From positions 36,424-100,423 of the forward strand of contig NZ_NRSD01000017.1 in the NCBI RefSeq assembly GCF_016583985.1: a DNA stretch of 64,000 bases, written 5' to 3'. A program made the position numbers and the translations under genes. The notes beneath the pieces were generated by a model that saw only the letters and a program-made list of their open reading frames with translations, searched no databases and was not told where the DNA came from. The stretch comes from Thiocapsa imhoffii (GTDB taxonomy: Bacteria; Pseudomonadota; Gammaproteobacteria; Chromatiales; Chromatiaceae). Below, in pieces: positions 55,324 through 64,000 of this stretch (position 1 is the first letter of the stretch; each line of letters starts with the position of its first letter).

Positions 55324-56568
55324 ATGTTTGAGATCGTGCTCATCAATGTATCTGGAGTGGACCGACCTGGAATCACGGCAGCCTTGACCGAGATCCTGGC
55401 ACGCTACAGTGTGCCCGTTCTCGATATCGGCCAATCGACCATTCACAACGCCCTCGCACTGGGTTTACTCATCGAACTCCCTCCCGATGGGAGGGCCTGT
55501 CCCGTATTTCGTGACCTGCTCTTTCAGGCCCATGGAATGGGCCTGGACCTGCGTTTCACGCCGATCGATCCAGAAGACTACGAGCGATGGGTCGCCGAGC
55601 AAGGGCAACCGCGACACATCCTCACCTTGATCAGCCGCGAGATCAGTTCGGAACAAATCGCGAAGGTCTCGGCGGTCGTCGCGGACTACCAGCTCAATGT
55701 GGATCGGATTTCACGACTCTCGGGGCGGATCTCGCGCCGGAGTCCGGCGGCTCAACCTCTCGCCTGTGTCGAGCTCTCACTGCGAGGCGCGGTCTCGACG
55801 ATCTCCGACTTGCATGCCTCGTTACTGGCTCTGGGGCAGGTGCTCGGTTTGGATGTAGCTGTTCAGGAGGATGATATTTTTCGGCGCAACCGCCGTCTGG
55901 TTTGCTTCGATATGGACTCGACCTTGATTCAGACGGAGGTGATCGATGAGCTCGCCAAGGTGGCTGGAGTGGGTTGCGAGGTTGCCGCCATCACGGAGGC
56001 AGCCATGCGCGGTGAACTCGATTTCAAGGAGAGTTTTCGGCGTCGTATTGCCTTGCTCGAAGGTCTTGATGAGGCGGTGCTTGCGGAAATCGCTGACCGC
56101 CTGCCGATCACGGAAGGTGCCGATCGTTTGATCGCCAGCCTCAAGCAGCTTGGCTACCGGATTGCCATTTTGTCGGGCGGCTTCACCTACTTCGCCGAGC
56201 ATCTCAAACGCCGCTTTGGGGTGGATGATGTCTACGCCAACGAGTTGGAATTTTGCAACGGGCGACTCACGGGGGTCGTGACCGGTGAGATTATCGACGG
56301 GCAGCGCAAAGCGGAATTGTTACGCGAAATCGCGGCCCACGAAGGGATTCGCCTTGAGCAGGTGATCGCGGTTGGCGATGGCGCGAACGACCTTCCCATG
56401 TTGGCCATCGCCGGACTCGGGATTGCATTTCATGCCAAGCCAATCGTGACGCAGCAGGCACGCCACGCGATCGCGAACGTCGGGCTCGACGGCATTCTGT
56501 ATCTTCTCGGGATGCGTGACCGTGATCTGGAACGGTTACAACAGGCATCCATTGCCCCAACCCTGTGA
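55324..56568 (+). CDS. serB: Phosphoserine phosphatase
   Basis: The 414-residue enzyme dephosphorylates phosphoserine in serine biosynthesis. It has two ACT domains first (about 1-170, VSGVDRPGITAALTEILA), then the HAD domain: nucleophile CFDMDSTLIQTEVIDE (about 195), ILSGGFTYFAE and the metal-binding GDGANDLPMLAIAG. The ATG at 55324 has GGGAG nine bases upstream. The long N-terminal double-ACT form is common in proteobacteria and mycobacteria. The next gene (MFS) starts 33 bases downstream. Confidence 0.95.
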   Translation: MFEIVLINVSGVDRPGITAALTEILARYSVPVLDIGQSTIHNALALGLLIELPPDGRACPVFRDLLFQAHGMGLDLRFTPIDPEDYERWVAEQGQPRHILTLISREISSEQIAKVSAVVADYQLNVDRISRLSGRISRRSPAAQPLACVELSLRGAVSTISDLHASLLALGQVLGLDVAVQEDDIFRRNRRLVCFDMDSTLIQTEVIDELAKVAGVGCEVAAITEAAMRGELDFKESFRRRIALLEGLDEAVLAEIADRLPITEGADRLIASLKQLGYRIAILSGGFTYFAEHLKRRFGVDDVYANELEFCNGRLTGVVTGEIIDGQRKAELLREIAAHEGIRLEQVIAVGDGANDLPMLAIAGLGIAFHAKPIVTQQARHAIANVGLDGILYLLGMRDRDLERLQQASIAPTL

Positions 56569-56601
56569 TTGAATCACGATCTGCCGCGAGGCGCGCGCAT
56601 C

Positions 56602-57906
56602 ATGCATGACCTAGATCGGACCTACCATATTGGCCCCATCGCCTTGGCGCCGACCGTGCTTCCGCGACACGGCTGGAGCTTCCTGGTGGTGGCTTTTTTC
56701 TCGATCGGACTGATGATCTTCATCTCGATCGGGCAGACCTATATCCTCAATGAACACCTTGGTGTCCCTGAGGCCGTACAGGGCTCGGTCAGCGGCAATT
56801 TGGTCTTTTTGACCGAAATGATCACCTTGCTGCTTTTTTTGCCCGCCGGGGTGCTCATGGATCGCATCGGACGCCGTGGTGTTTATGCCGCGGGCTTCCT
56901 GGTGTTGGCCTTGACCTATGTCCTCTATCCTCTCGCCGGATCGGTCGAAACTCTTTATTTGTACCGCATTCTCTATGCCATCGGCGTCGTCGCGGTGGCT
57001 GGTGGCTTGTCGACCGTGCTGGCGGACTATCCGGCCGAGCGGTCGCGCGGAAAACTCGTGGCGATCGTCGGAGTCATGAGTGGCCTAGGAATTGTGCTCA
57101 TCAGCCAGGGTTTCGGTGCCTTGCCAAAGGTATTGGTCAACGCCGGGTATGATGGCATCGCGGCCGGTCGCATCACGCACTTCATGGTTGCCGGTCTGGC
57201 CGTCGCCGTTGCGGTCCTGATTCTCTGGGGACTGAAGCCGGGTCTTCCGGTGCGGACACAGGATCGTCCGAGCGTTCGCGATTTGCTCCGGCGAGGATTC
57301 GCGCGGGGGCGCAATCCACGAATTGCACTGGCGTACAGTTCGGCCTTCATTGCTCGCGGCGATCAATCGGTGAACGCCATCTTTTTGGTGTTGTGGGGAA
57401 CACTCGCGGGCAAGGCCGTCGGGATGGAATCCGCCGCGGCAGTGATGAGTGGGACCATGATCTTCGTCATCGCGCAGATTGCGGCCTTGGTGTGGGCACC
57501 GATTCTCGGCCCCTTGCTTGATCGCATTGACCGGGTGACGGGCTTAGCCATTTGCATGGCACTGGCGGCGTTGGGCAACCTCGGTCTCTTGGCCTTGTCA
57601 GACCCTTTCTCATCCTTGGGTCCGATCTTTTTCGTCCTGCTTGGAATCGGTCAGATCAGTGTCTACCTTGGAGGCCAGTCTTTGATTGGTCAGGAAGCAC
57701 CCGTTGGCGAGCGCGGGGCAGTGCTTGGTGCGTTCAATGTCGCCGGTGCCGTCGGGATCCTATTGATCACCCCGATTGGCGGTTATCTCTTCGACCGTGT
57801 CGATCCGAGGGCACCGTTCGTCGTGGTTGGAGTGATCAATGTGCTGCTCATGCTCGCTAGCATTCACCTGCGTATGCGACTGGGTCCAGCGAACCATTCG
57901 AATTGA
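56602..57906 (+). CDS. MFS transporter
   Basis: The 434-residue protein has 12 predicted helices. The loop 2-3 signature PAGVLMDRIGRRGVYAAGF (G-x3-D-R-x-G-R-R) is visible near residue 90. A central loop separates the halves (about 220-245). An ATG at 56602 (MHDLDRTYHIGPIALAP) is used; an upstream TTG frame lacks similarity. The substrate is unknown. The position after serB may mean nothing, because the gap is short and no regulation is visible. The stop is followed after about 50 bases by a perfect 7-base hairpin (GATCACC / GGTGATC, 57957-57975) without a T-run. Confidence 0.87.
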   Translation: MHDLDRTYHIGPIALAPTVLPRHGWSFLVVAFFSIGLMIFISIGQTYILNEHLGVPEAVQGSVSGNLVFLTEMITLLLFLPAGVLMDRIGRRGVYAAGFLVLALTYVLYPLAGSVETLYLYRILYAIGVVAVAGGLSTVLADYPAERSRGKLVAIVGVMSGLGIVLISQGFGALPKVLVNAGYDGIAAGRITHFMVAGLAVAVAVLILWGLKPGLPVRTQDRPSVRDLLRRGFARGRNPRIALAYSSAFIARGDQSVNAIFLVLWGTLAGKAVGMESAAAVMSGTMIFVIAQIAALVWAPILGPLLDRIDRVTGLAICMALAALGNLGLLALSDPFSSLGPIFFVLLGIGQISVYLGGQSLIGQEAPVGERGAVLGAFNVAGAVGILLITPIGGYLFDRVDPRAPFVVVGVINVLLMLASIHLRMRLGPANHSN

Positions 57907-58061
57907 AGGCACGGGCGGATGCGTGACTGATTCACCCAGGCGGAACTGAACGACGCGATCACCTGGACGGTGATCACCGAGGAGAGGGGGATTGGAATCA
58001 AACCAGGATCCATTGAGCCGGATGAATATGACCGACTCTGGATTTGGTTTCGGATTGTGTT

Positions 58062-58138
58062 TGGTCGGGGTGACTGGATTCGAACCAGCGACTTCTGCCT
58101 CCCGAAGACAGCGCTCTACCAAGCTGAGCTACACCCCG
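58062..58138 (-). tRNA. tRNA-Pro(CGG)
   Basis: A 77-nt cloverleaf on the minus strand with the 3' CCA encoded. Acceptor CGGGGTG / CACCCCG, discriminator A; D-arm GCTC...GAGC; anticodon stem CTGTC / GGCAG with loop TTCGGGA (anticodon CGG); T-arm GCTGG / CCAGT with TTCGAAT. It lies between the MFS gene and ispB, transcribed leftward. Confidence 0.95.
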
Positions 58139-58167
58139 AGAACGATGCGTTTTGATGCCTGGATCAA

Positions 58168-59136
58168 CTAGTGCCGTCGTGTGACCGAGAAGACGGCGAG
58201 GGTCTCCATAGCATCTCGTGCGGGACTTTCAGGTAACACCTTGAGGGCCTCGATGGCCTTGCGTGCATACTCTTCCGCAAGCTCTACAGTGTACTGAATG
58301 GCATCGGTTGATGCAATCACCTCGATGACGGCATCGATCCGCTCACGACCGCCATGCTCGATCGCCTGACGCAGAAGGGAGCGCTGTGTCTCGTTCCCGA
58401 CCGCCATCGCACGGATGATCGGAAGGGTGGGTTTCCCCTCTTCCAGGTCATCCCCCACGTTTTTATCCAACTCGGTGTTATCGGTACTGTAATCCAGCGC
58501 GTCATCAATGAGCTGGAAGGCAATCCCAACGTTCAGGCCGTAACTCGACGTGGCGTCCTCGATCTCCGGACTTGAGTCCGCTAACACCGCTCCCAAACGG
58601 ACACCGGCCTCGAACAACGTCGCGGTCTTCCGCGTGATGACCTCCATGTAACGCGCCTGGTCGGTGTCTGGATCGCGCGTATTGAGGAGCTGCAACACCT
58701 CACCCTCGGCGATGCGATTGGTCGCATGCGCGAGAATGTCCATCACCCGCATCTTGCCGACATCGACCATCATTTCGAATGCACGGGAGTAGAGAAAGTC
58801 CCCAACCAGGACACTCGCTTCATTGCCCCAGACCATATTGGCCGTCTCACGACTGCGTCGTAACTCAGAAGCATCGACAACGTCATCGTGAAGCAGGGTT
58901 GCGGTGTGAATAAACTCAACGACTGCCGCGAGATCGATGTGCTGTGAACCATGATAGCCACAGGCGCGTGCGGCCAAGAGAACGATCAAGGGGCGGAGAC
59001 GTTTGCCACCACTGTTGACGATGTAGTTGCCGATTTGATTGATCAGAACGACGTCCGAGTGGAGTCGCCGCAGGATCAGCGCATCGACAGCCTTTACGTC
59101 CTCAGCGACGGGTTGTCGTAGCTTCGTGATATCCAT
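58168..59136 (-). CDS. ispB: Octaprenyl diphosphate synthase
   Basis: The 322-residue trans-prenyltransferase makes the long isoprenoid tail for quinones. Both Asp-rich motifs are intact: LLHDDVVDASELRR (about 84) and QLIDDALDYSTD (about 210). GGKRLRPLIVLLAARA is the upstream isopentenyl-diphosphate site. Length fits IspB. It is divergent from rplU-rpmA, the order seen in most gammaproteobacteria, with its own consensus promoter. Confidence 0.95.
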   Translation of the reverse strand: MDITKLRQPVAEDVKAVDALILRRLHSDVVLINQIGNYIVNSGGKRLRPLIVLLAARACGYHGSQHIDLAAVVEFIHTATLLHDDVVDASELRRSRETANMVWGNEASVLVGDFLYSRAFEMMVDVGKMRVMDILAHATNRIAEGEVLQLLNTRDPDTDQARYMEVITRKTATLFEAGVRLGAVLADSSPEIEDATSSYGLNVGIAFQLIDDALDYSTDNTELDKNVGDDLEEGKPTLPIIRAMAVGNETQRSLLRQAIEHGGRERIDAVIEVIASTDAIQYTVELAEEYARKAIEALKVLPESPARDAMETLAVFSVTRRH

Positions 59137-59168
59137 GGATGCGATGGACCGTCAATGAGTGGCCGCGG

Positions 59169-59197
59169 ATGCTAGGTGTGGGGTCTCGGTCTGTCAA
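59169..59197 (-). promoter_or_regulatory. Sigma-70 promoter of ispB
   Basis: On the minus strand: TTGACA (59192-59197, perfect -35), 17-base spacer, TAGCAT (59169-59174, 4 of 6). Transcription would start near 59162, about 26 bases upstream of the ispB ATG. Confidence 0.72.
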
Positions 59198-59548
59198 GTT
59201 GACTGGTAGCTGGATTGATCGTTTGTTCATGCGCTGCTGTGAGCCGGTTCTGTTCGGGTGGGCTCGTTCAGTGGACCCTGTTAGGGTCGACTGCGCCGCG
59301 CCTGCCGTGATCTCTCGTGTCCAGGTCAGTGTACTGTGGTTTGGGTGATTGTTCACGGCGCATGGGTGGGCGAATGGGTGTTTTGGTTCTGATGATCCGT
59401 TGCTCAGCTTGAGTTCGCTGATCCGAACACGCCCAGTGCGGGCACGGCACGTCCCAGGAGGGTGTGTTGAGCTGCGGCGAACTGTGGTCTGCTGGTGAAC
59501 AGTATCTGTCTTCGAGCCTCATGTGTCGAGCTGGAAAGCGATCTGGCC

Positions 59549-59577
59549 TTGACCAACCTCATCAGCTTCGATAAGAT
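59549..59577 (+). promoter_or_regulatory. Sigma-70 promoter of rplU-rpmA
   Basis: TTGACC (59549-59554, 5 of 6), 17-base spacer, TAAGAT (59572-59577, 4 of 6). The leader before the rplU ATG would be about 60 bases. Confidence 0.65.
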
Positions 59578-59642
59578 TCCGCTTCTTTTTATCTCGGCGC
59601 ATGACGCCACGAGCGCCTTTTTGGTTGCGGGGATCTTCAGGC

Positions 59643-59957
59643 ATGTATGCGGTCATTCAAACCGGTGGCAAGCAATACCGGGTTTCGGAAGGCGATACTC
59701 TTCAAGTTGAGAAGTTGTCGGCTGCGGAAGGGACAACAGTCAACTTCGACCAGATTCTGCTTCTGGCCGATGGCGATGAGATCAAGGTAGGTCAGCCCTA
59801 CGTGACCGGTGGCCAAGTGACGGCGACCGTCGAGCGCCATGGCCGGGGGAAAAAGGTCATGATCGTCAAATTCCGGCGCCGCAAACACCACCTGAAGCGT
59901 CAGGGACACCGGCAATCCTTCACTGCACTGAAGATCACATCGATCAGCGCTGGCTGA
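59643..59957 (+). CDS. rplU: Ribosomal protein L21
   Basis: The 104-residue 50S protein starts [20 protein letters not shown] and ends ITSIS(A)G, one residue longer than the E. coli protein. ATG at 59643 is fixed by the conserved N-terminus. It is followed after 15 bases by rpmA. Confidence 0.97.
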   Translation: MYAVIQTGGKQYRVSEGDTLQVEKLSAAEGTTVNFDQILLLADGDEIKVGQPYVTGGQVTATVERHGRGKKVMIVKFRRRKHHLKRQGHRQSFTALKITSISAG

Positions 59958-59972
59958 CCAGGAGAGCACACC

Positions 59973-60251
59973 ATGGCACATAAAAAAGCAGGTGGTAGTT
60001 CAAGGAACGGTCGCGACTCTGAATCGAAGCGACTCGGCGTCAAGGTCTTTGGTGGACAGGCAGTCAAGGCCGGGGCCATCATCGTGCGGCAGCGCGGCAC
60101 ACGCTTTCATAGCGGTGTGAACGTGGGTTGCGGCCGAGATCACACCCTGTTTGCGCTCCGTGATGGCACCGTCGCATTCGTCGAACAAGGTCCGAAAAAC
60201 CGGAAGTTCGTGACCGTGATCGAGAAGCCTGCCGAAGCCGCGGATCTCTGA
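59973..60251 (+). CDS. rpmA: Ribosomal protein L27
   Basis: The 92-residue protein starts [20 protein letters not shown], the universal L27 N-terminus, without the Firmicutes-type cleaved extension. AGGAG lies eight bases before the ATG. An intrinsic terminator follows the gene, so rplU-rpmA is a unit distinct from obgE. Confidence 0.97.
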   Translation: MAHKKAGGSSRNGRDSESKRLGVKVFGGQAVKAGAIIVRQRGTRFHSGVNVGCGRDHTLFALRDGTVAFVEQGPKNRKFVTVIEKPAEAADL

Positions 60252-60285
60252 CTCACTCGCGTCGGGGACAACGCTAGGGTGAGAT

Positions 60286-61457
<1,172 letters not shown>

Positions 61458-61486
61458 GTCTGGAGAGAGGCGAGGAGGGCGGTTAG

Positions 61487-62611
61487 ATGATCTCTCGGGA
61501 TATGTTGCCATTCACGCGACGGTGGGTGGTCAAGATTGGCAGTGCGCTCTTGACGCGTGATGGTGCCGGACTCGACCGTAGCCTTCTTGTACCTTGGGTG
61601 GAGCAAATCTCGCGTCGACGTGATTCGCGCACAGAGGTTGTCTTAGTCTCCTCTGGAGCCGTTGCCGAGGGGATGGTCAGGATGGGCTGGCGTGTCCGCC
61701 CGAAGGCGTTACATGCCTTGCAAGCGGCTGCGGCAATCGGCCAAATGGGGTTGGTTCGGGCTTACGAAGACTGTTTCCAAGCACGGGGTCACCATACCGC
61801 CCAGGTCCTGTTGACTCGTGATGACCTTGCCGACCGGTCACGCTATCTCAATGCTCGCAGTACCCTGCGAACACTCCTAAAGCTCGGCGTCATCCCCATC
61901 ATTAACGAGAATGATACCGTTGCGACGGATGAGCTACGGTTCGGAGACAACGATACCTTGGCGGCCCTCGTGGCTAATTTGATTCAGGCGGATCTGCTCA
62001 TTCTTCTCACTGACCAGGATGGCCTGTTCGATCGGGACCCGCGCCTGCATGCGGATGCGCGCTTGATCTCGGAGACGCGCGTCGATGATCCACACCTGGA
62101 TCAAGTCGCTGGCGGAAGCGCCAATGGATTGGGTACAGGTGGGATGGTGACGAAGGTTCGAGCGGCGCGGTTGGCGGCTCGTTCGGGCACCCCGACCATC
62201 ATTGCCCCAGGTCGTGCTGAGCAGGTGCTCACGCGAATTGGCGAAGGGCAGGGGGTCGGTACCCTTTTGGTTCCATTCCAGGGCCCGCAGGCTGCTCGCA
62301 AGCAGTGGTTAGCAGGACATCTTCAGGTCCGTGGGCGTGTCATCCTCGACGATGGGGCGGTTAAGGCACTGCGTGAGCGGGGTACGAGCCTGCTCGCTGT
62401 TGGGATCAAGGAGGTGGTGGGCGCCTTCAACCGTGGTGAAGTGGTCGCCTGCACGGACGAAGTAGGCCGGGAAATTGCCCGTGGTCTCAGTAACTATGAC
62501 GCTTTAGAAGTGAGTCGGATCAAGGGGAAATCGTCGAATCTGTTCGAATCGATCCTTGGTTATTTCGATGACGAAGAGGTCATCCATCGCGACAACTTAG
62601 TGTTGCTCTGA
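61487..62611 (+). CDS. proB: Glutamate 5-kinase with PUA domain
   Basis: The 374-residue enzyme catalyses the first step of proline biosynthesis. The amino-acid kinase domain shows [26 protein letters not shown] and the substrate motif [17 protein letters not shown]. The C-terminal 80 residues form a PUA domain ([16 protein letters not shown]). GAGGG lies about nine bases before the ATG. It follows obgE directly. After its stop there is an 8-base inverted repeat (62612-62619 / 62638-62645) without a T-run. Confidence 0.95.
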   Translation: MISRDMLPFTRRWVVKIGSALLTRDGAGLDRSLLVPWVEQISRRRDSRTEVVLVSSGAVAEGMVRMGWRVRPKALHALQAAAAIGQMGLVRAYEDCFQARGHHTAQVLLTRDDLADRSRYLNARSTLRTLLKLGVIPIINENDTVATDELRFGDNDTLAALVANLIQADLLILLTDQDGLFDRDPRLHADARLISETRVDDPHLDQVAGGSANGLGTGGMVTKVRAARLAARSGTPTIIAPGRAEQVLTRIGEGQGVGTLLVPFQGPQAARKQWLAGHLQVRGRVILDDGAVKALRERGTSLLAVGIKEVVGAFNRGEVVACTDEVGREIARGLSNYDALEVSRIKGKSSNLFESILGYFDDEEVIHRDNLVLL

Positions 62612-62765
62612 GTCAGGCGTTGTCTGCGCAGCCTCCGCGCCTGACCGGAGACAGTTTCGGCTTAGTGAGATCCCGCCGGACTCCCCTTCAACGAACCCCC
62701 TTAGATCCTGTGCCCCTGAGAACCAATCGGTAACGTTGGATCCAGCCCTGTTTCCAGCGCACTGA

Positions 62766-63899
62766 TCAGAGTCGGAGACCAGTGGCACGGGCTACGGCAT
62801 CCGCGATTCGAATCTGATCCGCATCGGTCAGATAGGGATGCATCGGCAGGCTCAAGACGCGTTGTGCGATCCGATCGCTGACAGGAGTGGGGCATTGGCC
62901 GATACTCGATTGAAACACAGGCTGTTCATTGAGCGGGATCGGGTAATGAACCGCGGTCGGAATCCCGTCGCGAGCAAGTGCTTCACTCACCAGCTCGCGT
63001 TGTTCGAGTTGGATCGTATATTGCGCAAAGACGGATGTCCTGTGTGGGGTGATGAAGGGGGTTAACACGGGGCTCTCCTCAGTGCTGGCACTGGAGTGAG
63101 CGCCTCGTTCCTGCAGTAACTCCGAATAACGCGCACCGAGTCGACTCCGTGCCTCAACTTCGTCAGGAAACAGCTGCAACTTGGAGAGCAAGATGGCGGC
63201 TTGCAACGTATCCAGGCGTCCATTCAAACCGAGCCGAGGATGATGGTAGCGCCGATCCTGTCCATGGTTACGAATCTCCTTGATACGCTTCGCTAAGTCA
63301 GCGTCATTGGTAAAGCAGGCTCCCGCATCACCGTACGCACCGAGTGGCTTTGCGGGAAAGAAGGAGGTGCAGCCGATGGTTGATAGGTTGCACGAGTGCC
63401 GCCCATTGTAGGACGCTCCAAAACTCTGTGCCGCATCCTCGATCACGGGAAGGCGGTGTGCCGTTGCAATGGCTTGGATCGCATCCATGTCCGCGCACTG
63501 ACCATAAAGCGAAACGGGCATGATGGCGCGGGTCCGCCCCGTGATGGCTGCTTCGATACGATTCGGATCGAGGTTATAGGTCACGGGATCGATATCAACG
63601 AAGACAGGCCTGATCCCGAGCAAAGCGATCATTTCACCCGTCGCAATAAAAGTGAATGGGGTAGTGATCACTTCGTCGCCTCGCCCAATTTCGAGCGCCA
63701 TTAGGGCGGCGAGCAAGGCGTCGGTCCCACTCGATAGACCGATGCAGTGTCGCGCACCAACGAATGTCGCCAGTGCGGCCTCAAGCTCCTCCACTTCTGG
63801 ACCCATGATGTATTGGCCATGCTCCAGGACCCGATCGATTCGCGCTTTGACATCATCCTGGATCAGACGATATTGGGTTTTCAGATCGATGAATTGCAT
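62766..63899 (-). CDS. DegT/DnrJ/EryC1/StrS aminotransferase, WbpE-like
   Basis: The 377-residue PLP enzyme starts MQFIDLKTQYRLIQDDVKAR and has the PLP-lysine block TSFFPAKPLGAYGDAGACF near 180, plus VIEDAAQSFGASY for the cofactor phosphate/ring. HGQDRRYHHPRLGLNGRLDTLQAAIL is almost the same as in WbpE, which aminates a UDP-3-keto-glucuronic acid in O-antigen synthesis. The sugar is an inference. It is convergent with proB and lies at the right edge, so an LPS/O-antigen locus may continue beyond it. Confidence 0.9.
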   Translation of the reverse strand: MQFIDLKTQYRLIQDDVKARIDRVLEHGQYIMGPEVEELEAALATFVGARHCIGLSSGTDALLAALMALEIGRGDEVITTPFTFIATGEMIALLGIRPVFVDIDPVTYNLDPNRIEAAITGRTRAIMPVSLYGQCADMDAIQAIATAHRLPVIEDAAQSFGASYNGRHSCNLSTIGCTSFFPAKPLGAYGDAGACFTNDADLAKRIKEIRNHGQDRRYHHPRLGLNGRLDTLQAAILLSKLQLFPDEVEARSRLGARYSELLQERGAHSSASTEESPVLTPFITPHRTSVFAQYTIQLEQRELVSEALARDGIPTAVHYPIPLNEQPVFQSSIGQCPTPVSDRIAQRVLSLPMHPYLTDADQIRIADAVARATGLRL

Positions 63900-64000
63900 C
63901 AAGGAGGTCCGTTAAGAAGGGGTATCGTGCTGCAATTGTGTCATGCCTTTCGGCCATCGGCGAGGGTGTGGTGGTGTTTGGGTTGAGGGCGGGTGTGAGG

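Larger units (their letters stand above)
59137..59642. other. Divergent intergenic region ispB / rplU
   Basis: 506 bases between two start codons with one promoter on each side (listed). The roughly 350 bases between the promoters contain no recognised RNA, repeat or credible gene. Small frames here lack ribosome sites and family features. Confidence 0.5.

Noticed and set aside
57760..58122. 120-codon minus-strand frame crossing the tRNA-Pro gene
   Set aside because: It begins inside the tRNA and reads the typical artefact peptide EAVAGSNPV made by translating tRNA arms.
62612..62645. Inverted repeat GTCAGGCG / CGCCTGAC after proB
   Set aside because: The loop is 18 bases and no T-run follows; not a convincing terminator.

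Overview
The window reads as a stretch of chromosome from a GC-rich gammaproteobacterium, most likely of the purple sulfur group (Chromatiales/Chromatiaceae). This is an inference from gene order (ispB divergent from rplU-rpmA-obgE; rpsT divergent from murJ-ribF-ileS-lspA; maf-rng-yhdP-nit-tldD with pmbA), from a separate MetH homocysteine domain, and from a VPLPA-CTERM protein behind a sigma-54 promoter. No photosynthesis gene is present, so the family is not proven. Most of the window is housekeeping. There is no rRNA, CRISPR array, insertion sequence or prophage. One tRNA gene is present, tRNA-Pro(CGG).

Layout. 1-9.0 kb holds a truncated AAA+ ATPase, an SLC13-type permease with RCK_C domains, a retropepsin-like protease, a cardiolipin synthase, a SHOCT protein, and an aspartoacylase/desuccinylase-like hydrolase beside RimK. 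9.0-15.2 kb is the leftward block murJ-ribF-ileS-lspA running into rimK. 15.3-17.5 kb has rpsT (TTG start, own promoter and terminator), lgt and the VPLPA-CTERM protein gene. 17.9-25.6 kb is a leftward series: a glycosyltransferase, a gamma-glutamylcyclotransferase-like protein, an OsmC protein, a SLOG/LSDAT-like protein, a RyR-domain protein, then pyruvate phosphate dikinase. 26-35 kb carries a secreted Asp-box beta-propeller protein, a 51-residue lipoprotein missed by length cut-offs, a Cys-rich metal-efflux-type permease, and an RND pump with its adaptor. 35.5-40.6 kb has ubiA, an unknown membrane protein, moeB, an unknown Cys-rich protein, plsC and the MetH homocysteine-binding module as a gene of its own. 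40.6-51.8 kb is the rightward block rlmH-maf-rng-yhdP-nit-tldD-pmbA. 51.9-55.3 kb is a translationally coupled trio: FAD oxidoreductase, DUF1365 protein and cyclopropane-fatty-acid-synthase-like methyltransferase. 55.3-64 kb holds serB, an MFS transporter, tRNA-Pro, ispB, rplU-rpmA-obgE, proB and a WbpE-like aminotransferase at the right edge.

The most interesting unit is the tightly spaced OsmC / LSDAT-like / RyR set at 20.8-23.9 kb. LSDAT (a SLOG-type nucleotide-binding fold also found in TRPM channels) and RyR domains have been proposed to act in nucleotide-signal sensing or conflict systems. Here they sit with an OsmC-type thiol peroxidase-like protein and just downstream of a gamma-glutamylcyclotransferase-like gene. 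Other points of note are a near-consensus sigma-54 promoter (GG-N10-GC) upstream of the VPLPA-CTERM gene, a small family of REP-like palindromes (one single copy, one inverted pair), the split MetH, an ECF-like promoter candidate ahead of the FAD/DUF1365/CFA trio, and good sigma-70 promoters for rpsT, rplU and ispB.
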